Assembly (NCBI GenBank): GCA_024763405.1
Contig: JANTFQ010000008.1
Coordinates: 1-18,982, forward strand
Reading direction: 5' to 3'
DNA: 18,982 bases
From: Calditrichaceae bacterium
Lineage (GTDB): Bacteria > Calditrichota > Calditrichia > Calditrichales > Calditrichaceae
This document shows positions 7,649 through 14,916 of this stretch, piece after piece (the first letter of the stretch is position 1; every line of letters starts with the position of its first letter). A program made the position numbers and the translations under genes. The notes below the pieces were generated by a model. It had not been told where the DNA came from and made no database searches. It saw nothing but the letters and a program-made list of their open reading frames with translations.

Positions 7649-8026
7649 ATGGAAGAGATGAGAATTAGTGCTGCGATGGATGCAGTACGCATGGCTCCGG
7701 TTCGTTCTTCTACAAATACCAAAATGGAAGAAGAACGTTTGAGCCGAAAAACCATGGAACCAAATACGAAGGCAGAAAAGGAAAAAAGTAGTGAAGAGCC
7801 CTCTGCCAAGGTGATGGAAGCAGCCGTTCATAAAATGAATGACTATGTGGAAAAATTCAGCACAAAGGTTGGATTTAGTCTTAATGAAGAGAATGACGGG
7901 GTCACCATTATCGTTACGGATAAAGATACCGGGAAGGTTATCCGACAGATTCCGGCTAAAGAAGTTCTTGAACTGAACCGTAAAATGGAAGAGATTGCCG
8001 GCATAATTTTTGATGAGGTAGGATAA
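7649..8026 (+). CDS. flaG: FlaG family protein
   Basis: The second half (about residues 65-123: VGFSLNEENDGVTIIVTDKD, then KVIRQIPAKEVLELNRKMEE) is the typical FlaG domain, a small alpha/beta unit usually encoded beside fliD. FlaG proteins influence filament length in some species, but their biochemical role is unclear. The first 60 residues are charged and probably disordered. GGGAGGT (7637-7643) gives a strong ribosome site. The stop codon is one base from the TTG start of the next gene, so translation of the two is probably coupled. Confidence 0.9.
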   Translation: MEEMRISAAMDAVRMAPVRSSTNTKMEEERLSRKTMEPNTKAEKEKSSEEPSAKVMEAAVHKMNDYVEKFSTKVGFSLNEENDGVTIIVTDKDTGKVIRQIPAKEVLELNRKMEEIAGIIFDEVG

Positions 8027-8027
8027 A

Positions 8028-8459
8028 TTGTTCCAAACTGAGTCTCGTAACGGGAGCCAATTACAGAGCATTCTGAACGAAGAGCTGGAGTGTTTTACGG
8101 CTGTTCTGCAGTTTTCTCAAAAATTTGTCAGGCAGATAAAATCGCTGCCGGTATCGGTATTGGCCGATATGGTAAAATACCGCCAGGAGTGGATCGATAA
8201 GATTCAACAACTGGAAGAACGCCGCAGGGCAGTGCCTGAAAAAGAAGAAGATGCAGCTTCTAAGGAAATCATCCGAAAGATATCGAAAGCAGCTGAAAAA
8301 CTGGTTAAAATTGATGAACGAATATATGAAAATATGCAGGAACGGAAACTAAAAATCGCACAGGAACATTCGGATGTTGCCGGAGAGGCTGCTTATACTA
8401 AAAAACAGGTCGGAAAAAAAGGACAGACATCCAGGGTTCTGGATATTGTCCAGGAGTGA
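8028..8459 (+). CDS. Putative FlgN/FliT-type flagellar export chaperone
   Basis: This 143-residue, mostly helical, charged protein resembles the FlgN/FliT chaperone class. A helix (about residues 11-40, LQSILNEELECFTAVLQFSQKF) leads to KYRQEWIDKIQQLEERR (50-66), a typical FlgN pattern. A second long helix spans about 75-115, and the basic tail is probably disordered. FliT-type chaperones handle FliD and FlgN-type chaperones handle the hook-junction proteins; the place after fliD favours a role with FliD. The start is TTG at 8028, the only sensible one, since the first in-frame ATG is at 8169 inside the helical region. GAGGTAGGA (8015-8023) serves as ribosome site. Family assignment rests on pattern and context, not on a clear signature. 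Confidence 0.6.
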   Translation: MFQTESRNGSQLQSILNEELECFTAVLQFSQKFVRQIKSLPVSVLADMVKYRQEWIDKIQQLEERRRAVPEKEEDAASKEIIRKISKAAEKLVKIDERIYENMQERKLKIAQEHSDVAGEAAYTKKQVGKKGQTSRVLDIVQE

Positions 8460-8464
8460 ATAAA

Positions 8465-8827
8465 ATGGCCGGAATAAATGAGTATTTATCCATCCAGGCA
8501 TCGAATACAAAAATAAATCGAAATGATGAACTGAAAAAACCGATGCCCAAGAAAAATGATCCATCCAGTGGGAAACTGATAAAAATTACGGATCGCCAGG
8601 ATCAGGCCCGGATTTCAGATACAGCCCGTAATTTATTAAGTCTCCGGATGGATGCGAAAAAATATCTGGATGATGTAAAACAGGGAGAGACTCTTTCCGA
8701 AAACGAAATAGAACAACTCAAACAAAAAATAGAAAACAAATATTTTGTCAGTGACACCGTAATTGATAAAATTGTGGACAAATTAGTAGACCTTCCAAAT
8801 TTTTTAAATTCCCCTTTTAAAACTTGA
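8465..8827 (+). CDS. flgM: Anti-sigma-28 factor FlgM (copy 1)
   Basis: FlgM binds the flagellar sigma factor FliA until the hook is complete and FlgM is exported. The C-terminal half (about residues 50-113: ISDTARNLLSL, LSENEIEQLKQKIENKYF, IDKIVDKLVDLPNF) has the FlgM layout of IS..AR, a helix of the form E.LK.KI...Y, and a terminal helix. The first 45 residues are polar and probably unfolded, as in known FlgM proteins. I chose ATG 8465 over the in-frame GTG 8456, which overlaps the previous stop, because AGGAG (8452-8456) sits 8 bases before 8465. This copy is last in the fliS-fliD-flaG-chaperone cluster. A paralogue starts 137 bases downstream. Confidence 0.8.
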   Translation: MAGINEYLSIQASNTKINRNDELKKPMPKKNDPSSGKLIKITDRQDQARISDTARNLLSLRMDAKKYLDDVKQGETLSENEIEQLKQKIENKYFVSDTVIDKIVDKLVDLPNFLNSPFKT

Positions 8828-8897
8828 TAAAACAAGTACCTATCCTGTATTTATATTTTTTTTCTTTATAAAAACAACACTTTTTCCCATATTTCAT

Positions 8898-8925
8898 TTA
8901 AGTAATTAAGCCGTCCTACGACCTA
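8898..8925 (+). promoter_or_regulatory. Sigma-28-type promoter of the second flgM operon
   Basis: TTAA (8898-8901), a 17-base spacer and CGACCTA (8919-8925) share spacing and core with the flagellin promoter and the one before the pseudo-receiver gene. The 38 bases to ATG 8964 make a short leader with GGAG at 8954-8957. FlgM under the sigma factor it inhibits is the standard feedback arrangement. Confidence 0.45.
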
Positions 8926-8963
8926 TGGAGTAGAGAAGGAACTTTAAAGGAACGGAGAAAAAA

Positions 8964-9308
8964 ATGGGATCCATAAATAATATCATAGGGATGCCGCCGG
9001 AACTAAACAAATCCGGAAACAGCCGAACGGTCAGGAAGACCGGTTCCGGAGATGGCAAAGAGGAAAAAGCTGCCGGAATTAAAAAGACATCCGCCTCCGC
9101 AGACAAGGCTGAAATCTCCTCCGTAGGACGTGAACTCTTGACGTTGAAAATGCAGGCCGCTGAATACACGGAAGAGGTGAAGCAGGCCGATACGATTTCC
9201 CAGGGAGAGATTGACGCCATCAAGGAAAAAATTGCTTCTAATTATTACTTTGATCCTGAAGTTATCGATAAAGTTGTCGATAAGCTAATAGCACTACCAA
9301 ATTATTAG
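8964..9308 (+). CDS. flgM: Anti-sigma-28 factor FlgM-like protein (copy 2)
   Basis: This 114-residue protein is a clear paralogue of the preceding FlgM. Its last 64 residues (51-114) align without gaps to residues 50-113 of copy 1 with 31 identities by hand count, including TxSxxEI, VIDKxVDKL and LPN. The N-terminal 48 residues are unrelated in detail, basic and probably disordered. It should bind a FliA-type sigma factor, either the same as copy 1 or another. Unlike copy 1 it has its own sigma-28-like promoter. It is followed after 29 bases by a hybrid histidine kinase and an HDOD protein, so it probably leads a three-gene operon. Confidence 0.78.
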   Translation: MGSINNIIGMPPELNKSGNSRTVRKTGSGDGKEEKAAGIKKTSASADKAEISSVGRELLTLKMQAAEYTEEVKQADTISQGEIDAIKEKIASNYYFDPEVIDKVVDKLIALPNY

Positions 9309-9337
9309 GCTGTTAGTTTTTCAGGAAAGTAATACGA

Positions 9338-11311
9338 ATGGCAGAAGTTGAACTTAAAAAAAATCTGTCTACTCCGACAAGAAGCAATACTACGCGGGCA
9401 GGAAAACAAGGGACGGTTAGCGCCCGGAATCAAAATATTACGCAGCAAAACCTCGACTCTTATCTGTCCATTCAGGAAAGCTACTTTTTTGTTTTCTCAT
9501 TATCCGGGTCTTTCATATTTGCATCTCCTCTTTCCGCTTCTCTTCTGGGTTATACCGAAAAAAATATAAAAACCTTAGATTTATTCAGTCTCTATCCTTC
9601 TAATCAAAAATCATTTGTAGACGATATTATAACCAGTCTTTCCGGTTCCAAGCCGATTTCTTTTGAATTGCCATTGGTCCGCAAAGACGGCCGCTATGTT
9701 TCCGCTCGTTCAACCGCCGTAAAAGGTATCTGGAACGGAGAAGAAGCGCTTCTTTTCTCGGCGGTCGACACAACCGTTCAAAAACGCCTGGAAGTAGAAC
9801 TTAGTATGCTGAGCCATGCGTTGCGTAATGTGAGTGAAAGTTTAAGTGTATTCGATTTAAGCGGGAATATTATTTTTGTAAATGATAGTTTCATTAAAAC
9901 TTATGGTTATCCTAAAGAAGAATTAATTGGTCAGTCCATTAACAAATTTCATCCTTCTCAAAACCCGCGTCAGATATTTAAACCGATTATCGAAAAGACG
10001 TTAAAAGGAAGCTGGGAAGGTGAAATAACAGCTGTCCGTAAAAACCGGGAAAAGTTTTCCATATATATTCGGACTTCGCCCGTATTAGGCGATGATGGCG
10101 CCCCCATCGTGATTGTTGGCGTGGCCCGTGATATTACAGAAAAAAAATTACTGGAAGATCAGTTAAGACAATCGCAAAAAATGGAGGCCATTGGACAGTT
10201 AGCCGGTGGTATTGCGCATGATTTTAACAATCTCCTTACGGTTATAGAAGGGTATACCGAGCTGCTGTTTTCGAATATAAGTGAAAATGACGCGTCTTAT
10301 AGTTTTGTGCGTCAGATAAAAAAGGCAGCCGATCGCGCGACATCATTAACAAGTCAGTTGCTGGCTTTCAGCCGCCGCCAGATATTGCAGCCTAAAACCA
10401 TCGACGTCAATATGCTGGTGAGCGAAATGAGTGTAATGTTGAAACGTCTCATTGGAGAAGATATTGAGTTAACCACGATGCTGAGTCCGGATATAGGCGC
10501 AATTAAGGCGGATCGCGGACAGATGGAACAGGTCCTCATGAATCTCGCTGTAAATGCCCGCGATGCAATGCCGGACGGTGGACTACTAACCATTGAAACC
10601 AAAACCGTCTCTCTGGAAGCAGCTCTGTACGAGCGGCATCATAGCGGAATCCGGAAAGGGAACTATGTGATGCTTGCTATTTCGGATAATGGGATTGGAA
10701 TGGATAATGAAACGAAGGAGCGGGTGTTTGAGCCGTTCTTCACAACAAAGGAGAAATCAAAGGGTACCGGCTTGGGACTGGCAACAGTTTACGGGATTGT
10801 TAAACAAAGCGGAGGACATCTTTGGGTCTATTCCGAGCCCGGGCAGGGTACTACTTTTAAGATATACTTACCTATGGTTAAAAATAAAAAAACAAAAATT
10901 GATAAGCCGGAGACCGCTGCCGAAGACATCCATGGCACTGAGACTATTCTTGTAGTTGAAGATGAATTTATGGTGCGGGAACTGGTGTGTGATACCCTCC
11001 GTACAAGCGGATACACAGTTTTGGAAGCTGCGAACGGAAAACAGGCCATCGAAGTATTTTCATCCAATAAAGATAAAATAGATATGGTACTTACCGATGT
11101 TATTATGCCGGAAATGAGCGGCCGTAAAATGATAGAGACTCTGTATGAGGCCTATCCCAATATTACCGCTTTGTATATGTCCGGATATACCGATGATGCT
11201 ATTATCAAGCATGGTGTGCTGGAACCGGGAATGGCGTATATTCAAAAGCCTTTTTCACCAAAAGCGCTCATCCAAAAAGTGCGGCAGGTTCTGGAAGATA
11301 AATTTGAGTAG
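9338..11311 (+). CDS. PAS-PAS hybrid sensor histidine kinase with C-terminal receiver
   Basis: This 657-residue protein has no membrane segment, so it should sense a cytosolic signal. In order it shows a PAS-like domain (about 45-150), a second PAS domain (about 157-275: SLSVFDLSGNIIFVNDSFIK, GVARDITEKK) and a HisKA dimerisation helix with phospho-acceptor His294 in AGGIAHDFNN. The ATPase domain follows: N box NLAVNARDAMPDGG (402-415), G1 SDNGIGM (449-455) and G2 GTGLGLATVYG (476-486). A receiver domain (about 535-655) carries Glu541/Asp542, phospho-acceptor Asp587 (LTDVIMP) and Lys637. All catalytic residues are present. It has no output domain, so phosphate must pass to a separate partner, or the receiver self-regulates. 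It lies between flgM copy 2 and an HDOD gene, all closely spaced. AGGAAAG precedes the start. Confidence 0.92.
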   Translation: MAEVELKKNLSTPTRSNTTRAGKQGTVSARNQNITQQNLDSYLSIQESYFFVFSLSGSFIFASPLSASLLGYTEKNIKTLDLFSLYPSNQKSFVDDIITSLSGSKPISFELPLVRKDGRYVSARSTAVKGIWNGEEALLFSAVDTTVQKRLEVELSMLSHALRNVSESLSVFDLSGNIIFVNDSFIKTYGYPKEELIGQSINKFHPSQNPRQIFKPIIEKTLKGSWEGEITAVRKNREKFSIYIRTSPVLGDDGAPIVIVGVARDITEKKLLEDQLRQSQKMEAIGQLAGGIAHDFNNLLTVIEGYTELLFSNISENDASYSFVRQIKKAADRATSLTSQLLAFSRRQILQPKTIDVNMLVSEMSVMLKRLIGEDIELTTMLSPDIGAIKADRGQMEQVLMNLAVNARDAMPDGGLLTIETKTVSLEAALYERHHSGIRKGNYVMLAISDNGIGMDNETKERVFEPFFTTKEKSKGTGLGLATVYGIVKQSGGHLWVYSEPGQGTTFKIYLPMVKNKKTKIDKPETAAEDIHGTETILVVEDEFMVRELVCDTLRTSGYTVLEAANGKQAIEVFSSNKDKIDMVLTDVIMPEMSGRKMIETLYEAYPNITALYMSGYTDDAIIKHGVLEPGMAYIQKPFSPKALIQKVRQVLEDKFE

Positions 11312-11334
11312 AGATTTTACACAGGGATTTGAAG

Positions 11335-12369
11335 ATGAAAAATAATTCTGCGATTGAGCAGATAATTAAGAATGCGGATGATTTACCTTCTCTGCCATTA
11401 GTCACTCAGAAAATTATGCAAATGACTTCCCGCCCGGATACATCGCTTTCCGAAATTGCTGCGGTTGTTTCCTCAGATGCCGCATTGGTTGTCAGAATAC
11501 TGAAAATTGTAAATTCAGCTTATTACGGATTTAAAACAAAAACTACCAATATTCTGCAGGCCATGACGATTCTCGGTATAAAGGGGATACGCAACATCGC
11601 CGTAACTCTTTCAATTATTGATTTGTTTCCCACTAATCATGCAGAGGAGTATGAAATACTTTTTAAACGTTCACTCACGGCGGCAGTCGCGGCTGATTTT
11701 ATTATCAAAATAGAAGAAAAATCGGTGCAGCATAATGTGTTTCTGGCAGGATTGCTGCAAAACCTGGGCACCTTTATTTTAATGCGGTATCTACCCGAAC
11801 AATATCTCGGGATTTTAAAAACCGCTAAAGAATATGCATTGGATCAGCTGGTTGTTGAGGAGGCAGAGCTGGGAACGAATCATATCCGAATTGGATCGAT
11901 GGTCTCGAAGCATTGGGACTTGCCTTTGGTTATCCGGGCCGGCATCGAGTACAAACGCAATATAAAAAAAGCTTTATCACTTAATATTCCCAATGATGCC
12001 AAACTAATGCTTCAGGCGGTTTATATTGGCGGGATTGCAGCAGATATTTACTGGGGCAGCAATAAAGTGCGCAATATTGGTATTTTTAAGAAAGAACTAG
12101 CCTACTATTTTAATTATAAAAATACGGCGGCAGAAAATATTTTATCTTCGCTTCCCCATCTCGTGGAGGATACGGGTTTTACAGAATCTTCTTCAGGTGA
12201 AAGGATAAAATCGTACGAAACGATGATTAAAGAAGCAAATAGCGAAATTAAATCCAGTATTAAATCAAAAGAAAAAATATACATGGATTTGGTGGCAACA
12301 CGACGTCTGCTCGAGGAAAAAACAGAAGCTTTAAAAAAGTTGAAAAGATCAAACAAAGGCAAAATTTAA
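11335..12369 (+). CDS. HDOD domain protein
   Basis: The HDOD domain (about residues 8-205) is recognised from DDLPSLPLVTQKIMQM, SLSEIAAVVSSDAALVVRIL, IVNSAYYGF and ILQAMTILGIKGIRNIAVTL. It is related to HD phosphohydrolases but usually lacks the metal-binding residues, and it acts as a signalling module in chemotaxis, motility and c-di-GMP networks. The C-terminal part (about 285-344) is a charged coiled coil. I chose ATG 11335 rather than the in-frame TTG 11329 because CAGGGA (11322-11327) is well spaced for 11335. The gene starts 23 bases after the histidine kinase, so the kinase may control it. It meets the next gene tail to tail with a 28-base gap and no obvious terminator. Confidence 0.9.
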   Translation: MKNNSAIEQIIKNADDLPSLPLVTQKIMQMTSRPDTSLSEIAAVVSSDAALVVRILKIVNSAYYGFKTKTTNILQAMTILGIKGIRNIAVTLSIIDLFPTNHAEEYEILFKRSLTAAVAADFIIKIEEKSVQHNVFLAGLLQNLGTFILMRYLPEQYLGILKTAKEYALDQLVVEEAELGTNHIRIGSMVSKHWDLPLVIRAGIEYKRNIKKALSLNIPNDAKLMLQAVYIGGIAADIYWGSNKVRNIGIFKKELAYYFNYKNTAAENILSSLPHLVEDTGFTESSSGERIKSYETMIKEANSEIKSSIKSKEKIYMDLVATRRLLEEKTEALKKLKRSNKGKI

Positions 12370-12397
12370 TTTTCCGTACCGAATATTCAAATCCAAT

Positions 12398-14239
12398 TTA
12401 ATGCTCAAGTGGCCGATCTAAAACATCCCGGATTTTCGCCAATAATTGTTCTGAGAGAAAGGGTTTTTGTAAATAGGAAAAATCAGGTTCTGCTTTATTT
12501 GAAAAAGCGCTGATATGAATAAATCTGGTTTTAGGTTTTATTTTTTGGATCAACAATTTTAATTCAATTCCACCCATTTTAGGCATTACTACATCGGAAA
12601 TCACCAGGTCAATACTATTTTTATTCTGTTCAAATACGGTCAAACCTTCAAGACCGTCTGCTGCTGTAAATACCTTATATCCGTATTGTCTTAAAGTCTC
12701 TGCGCTGGAATTCAGAATATCTTTTTCATCATCAATTATCAGAATAGATTCTGTTCCGCCTTTTACCGGTGCAGATTTTTTATCTGCGTTTTTTGAACCT
12801 GCCTCTTTTTGCATCGCCGGAAAATACAAAGAGAATGAAGTGCCTTCTCCGGGTGAACTAATAAACTGCATGACGCCATCATGCTGCTCAACCAGCCCGT
12901 AAACGGTAGCCAGGCCCAAACCGGTACCCTGGCCAAATTCTTTGGTACTGAAAAAAGGTTCAAAAATATGTTTCTGAACTTCCCGGCGCATTCCGATTCC
13001 ACTGTCGGAAACAGTTAATTTAACAAAATCGATTTGCGGGGGGATTTTATCGAGGGAAACATTTTCATTGGTAATATCCACATTTTCGGTGGAGATGAAT
13101 AAATCGCCCCCATCGGGCATAGCATCACGGGCATTGATGCATAAGTTAGTGATTATTTGATCCAGGGCGGAAGGATCCGCATTGATTTGTTTTAAATTAT
13201 CGTTGAGCTTAAGCGTGATGAATATATCTTCGCCTAAGTACCGTTGTAAAAGCTTTTGACTGTTTTTAATCACAAGGTTTAAATTTATTGGCTTTGGACT
13301 GAGTATCTGCTGCCGGCTAAAAGCGAGCAATTGTTTTACCAATTGCGCGGCGCCCTGGGACTTATCGATTACCATTTTTAGATTTTTACGCGCTTCAGAT
13401 TCTTCGGGAATTTTTCTGAGCGCTAATTCGGTTAAACCAATCACGCCGGCTAAAACATTATTAAAATCATGCGCGATACCACCTGCCAGTTGTCCAACCG
13501 CTTCCAGTTTTTCCATCCGTCTGATTTTATTTTGCAGACTTTTCTGTTCCGAAATATCGCTGATAAAAGCAATAATATTGAGTCCATCAAACATTTCAAC
13601 AGAAGTCAAATGCACTTCAATAGGAAATTCACTACCATCTTTTTTTCTACCTACAATGTCTTTCCCCTCCGCCATTTTCCGTACTCCCGGATTGGAAAGA
13701 TAATTATTTCGGTGCAGTGAATGCATATCACGGTAGATTAGGGGAAGTAAAATGTCGACCGAATTATCCAGCAGTTCATCCCTGTTGTATCCGAAAAGCT
13801 GTTCTATTTTTGTATTTACAAGAAGAATTTGACCATGAATATTGATCAGTAAAATACCCTGTGCCGCCGATTCCAGTACCATCCGAAATTTTGCTTCGCT
13901 GCGTTGAAAAGCCATTTCGAAATTTGATTTATCGGCTGATTCGCGAATTAAAATAAATTTTCCATTTTTTGAAGACCTAAAATAAGCATCAAAAATGACG
14001 GGTAGAACGGCATCTTCCAATTGCCAGGTGAAGGTCAGTTTACCGCCGGCTCCAAGTTTCTCTTTAAAAAGATTGGAAATAGCCGGGGGGAGCTGACCCG
14101 GCAATTCAGAACCAATTGCAATTGGAATGTTTTCCGAAAAACGATTCTTCCCAATAATGGATTCAACAAAATCCTTCCTGCTCAACTGAATGAGAACATC
14201 ACCGCTGAGTTTGATAATTTCTAATAATTCGTTTTCCAT
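12398..14239 (-). CDS. PAS hybrid sensor histidine kinase with shortened C-terminal receiver
   Basis: This 613-residue cytosolic kinase is built like the plus-strand kinase upstream. An N-terminal region (about 1-105) may be a degenerate PAS domain. A clear PAS domain follows at about 113-235 (RMVLESAAQGILLINIHGQI, IIAFISDISEQK). HisKA carries His257 (LAGGIAHDFNN). The ATPase motifs are NLCINARDAMPDGG (365-378), SDSGIGM (411-417) and GTGLGLATVYG (438-448). The receiver (about 497-610) has Asp503/Asp504, phospho-acceptor Asp549 (ISDVVMP) and Lys592. Compared with the other kinase it lacks about seven residues between HISAFS and YLQKPF. The ribosome site before ATG 14239 is weak. It is divergent from the pseudo-receiver gene across a 185-base region. 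Confidence 0.92.
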   Translation of the reverse strand: MENELLEIIKLSGDVLIQLSRKDFVESIIGKNRFSENIPIAIGSELPGQLPPAISNLFKEKLGAGGKLTFTWQLEDAVLPVIFDAYFRSSKNGKFILIRESADKSNFEMAFQRSEAKFRMVLESAAQGILLINIHGQILLVNTKIEQLFGYNRDELLDNSVDILLPLIYRDMHSLHRNNYLSNPGVRKMAEGKDIVGRKKDGSEFPIEVHLTSVEMFDGLNIIAFISDISEQKSLQNKIRRMEKLEAVGQLAGGIAHDFNNVLAGVIGLTELALRKIPEESEARKNLKMVIDKSQGAAQLVKQLLAFSRQQILSPKPINLNLVIKNSQKLLQRYLGEDIFITLKLNDNLKQINADPSALDQIITNLCINARDAMPDGGDLFISTENVDITNENVSLDKIPPQIDFVKLTVSDSGIGMRREVQKHIFEPFFSTKEFGQGTGLGLATVYGLVEQHDGVMQFISSPGEGTSFSLYFPAMQKEAGSKNADKKSAPVKGGTESILIIDDEKDILNSSAETLRQYGYKVFTAADGLEGLTVFEQNKNSIDLVISDVVMPKMGGIELKLLIQKIKPKTRFIHISAFSNKAEPDFSYLQKPFLSEQLLAKIRDVLDRPLEH

Positions 14240-14263
14240 TGTATTACCGATCGTCTTTATCTG

Positions 14264-14283
14264 AAAAATGGAAGTCCATTTTT
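14264..14283. repeat. 20-bp palindrome in the leader/promoter region of the minus-strand kinase
   Basis: AAAAATGGA (14264-14272) and TCCATTTTT (14275-14283) are perfect inverted copies around AG. It lies 25 bases upstream of the minus-strand kinase start and about 90 bases from the divergent sigma-28-like promoter. It could be an operator. I see no second copy elsewhere in the window. Confidence 0.4.
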
Positions 14284-14371
14284 AATTCCGGGGACCATTC
14301 AAAAATACATTTAAGTTTACACTTTTATAGCGAAAATTGCAAAGGAAGCCAACCCGTTATTTAATTTGTAC

Positions 14372-14399
14372 TTAATAAATAGCAATCTATGCCGACATC
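14372..14399 (+). promoter_or_regulatory. Sigma-28-type promoter of the pseudo-receiver / DUF342 operon
   Basis: TTAA (14372-14375), a 17-base spacer and GCCGACAT (14391-14398) make the best sigma-28-like match in the window: the first five bases of the -10 motif equal the FliA consensus GCCGATAA. The leader to ATG 14425 is short, roughly 20 bases. Confidence 0.5.
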
Positions 14400-14424
14400 T
14401 TTATAGTGCCAATTGAAAGAGAAT

Positions 14425-14916
14425 ATGAAAAAAATATTAGTAATCGAACGAGAGTTTAATACAGTAAATTCCATCACCTCCTTTTGCGAAGCTTTAGGTA
14501 TCGAAACGGTGGTGGTACATAACTGGCCTTCAAAGGTAAAATCTTTAAAACCGAACGATCTGTTGCTGATTTTTATAAATGTGGAAATGCGTAGTGTTCA
14601 TATCGATAAATTGTTCGAAACTTTTGAGCAGGGTGGTGAAGAATCGGTTCCCATCGTCTATTTATATTCGCGAACCTATGACCCCCGTTTTGTAAAAGCA
14701 AAGGAATATCCATATTTTGCCGACATAAAAAAACCCATCCCTTTAAACGAAGTTTTTTCAATTCTTAGCAGTCGGATTGATCTTGAGTCCTTCCTTCCTA
14801 AAGACGTAGATGCACATACCCGGCTGACAGAATATAAAAAATTCTATAAAGATATGACCGAATGGGTTACTACATTAGGAATCATCCTTAGCAAACAGGC
14901 CTCCGATGAAAACTAA
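14425..14916 (+). CDS. Degenerate receiver-like protein (pseudo-receiver)
   Basis: The 163-residue product has a receiver-like fold pattern. It begins with KKILVIEREFNTV as strand 1. The usual strand-3 position reads LLLIFINVEM, with Asn52 where the phospho-accepting Asp would be. Strand 4 reads VPIVYLYS, and DIKKPIPLNEVFSIL (100-114) keeps the conserved Lys-Pro (Lys103). The acidic pocket after strand 1 is Glu-Arg instead of Asp-Asp or Glu-Asp. Phosphorylation in the usual way is therefore unlikely. A C-terminal helical tail (about 120-160) is extra. I prefer ATG 14425 to the in-frame TTG 14413; AAAGAG is a weak ribosome site for it. It overlaps the next gene by 11 bases, so the two products probably work together. 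No output domain is seen. Confidence 0.65.
   Translation: MKKILVIEREFNTVNSITSFCEALGIETVVVHNWPSKVKSLKPNDLLLIFINVEMRSVHIDKLFETFEQGGEESVPIVYLYSRTYDPRFVKAKEYPYFADIKKPIPLNEVFSILSSRIDLESFLPKDVDAHTRLTEYKKFYKDMTEWVTTLGIILSKQASDEN

Noticed and set aside
8456..8464. GTG 8456 as start of flgM copy 1
   Set aside because: It overlaps the upstream stop in the manner of a coupled start, but AGGAG at 8452-8456 is correctly placed for ATG 8465 and overlaps the GTG itself.
8822..8837. Hairpin ACTTG/CAAGT after flgM copy 1 as terminator
   Set aside because: The stem has only five AT-rich pairs, overlaps the stop codon, and is not directly followed by a T run.
14337..14352. TTGGCTTCCTTTGCAA on the minus strand as a sigma-54 promoter for the hybrid kinase
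   Set aside because: The invariant GG and GC are 8 bases apart, not 10, so RpoN would not be expected to use it.
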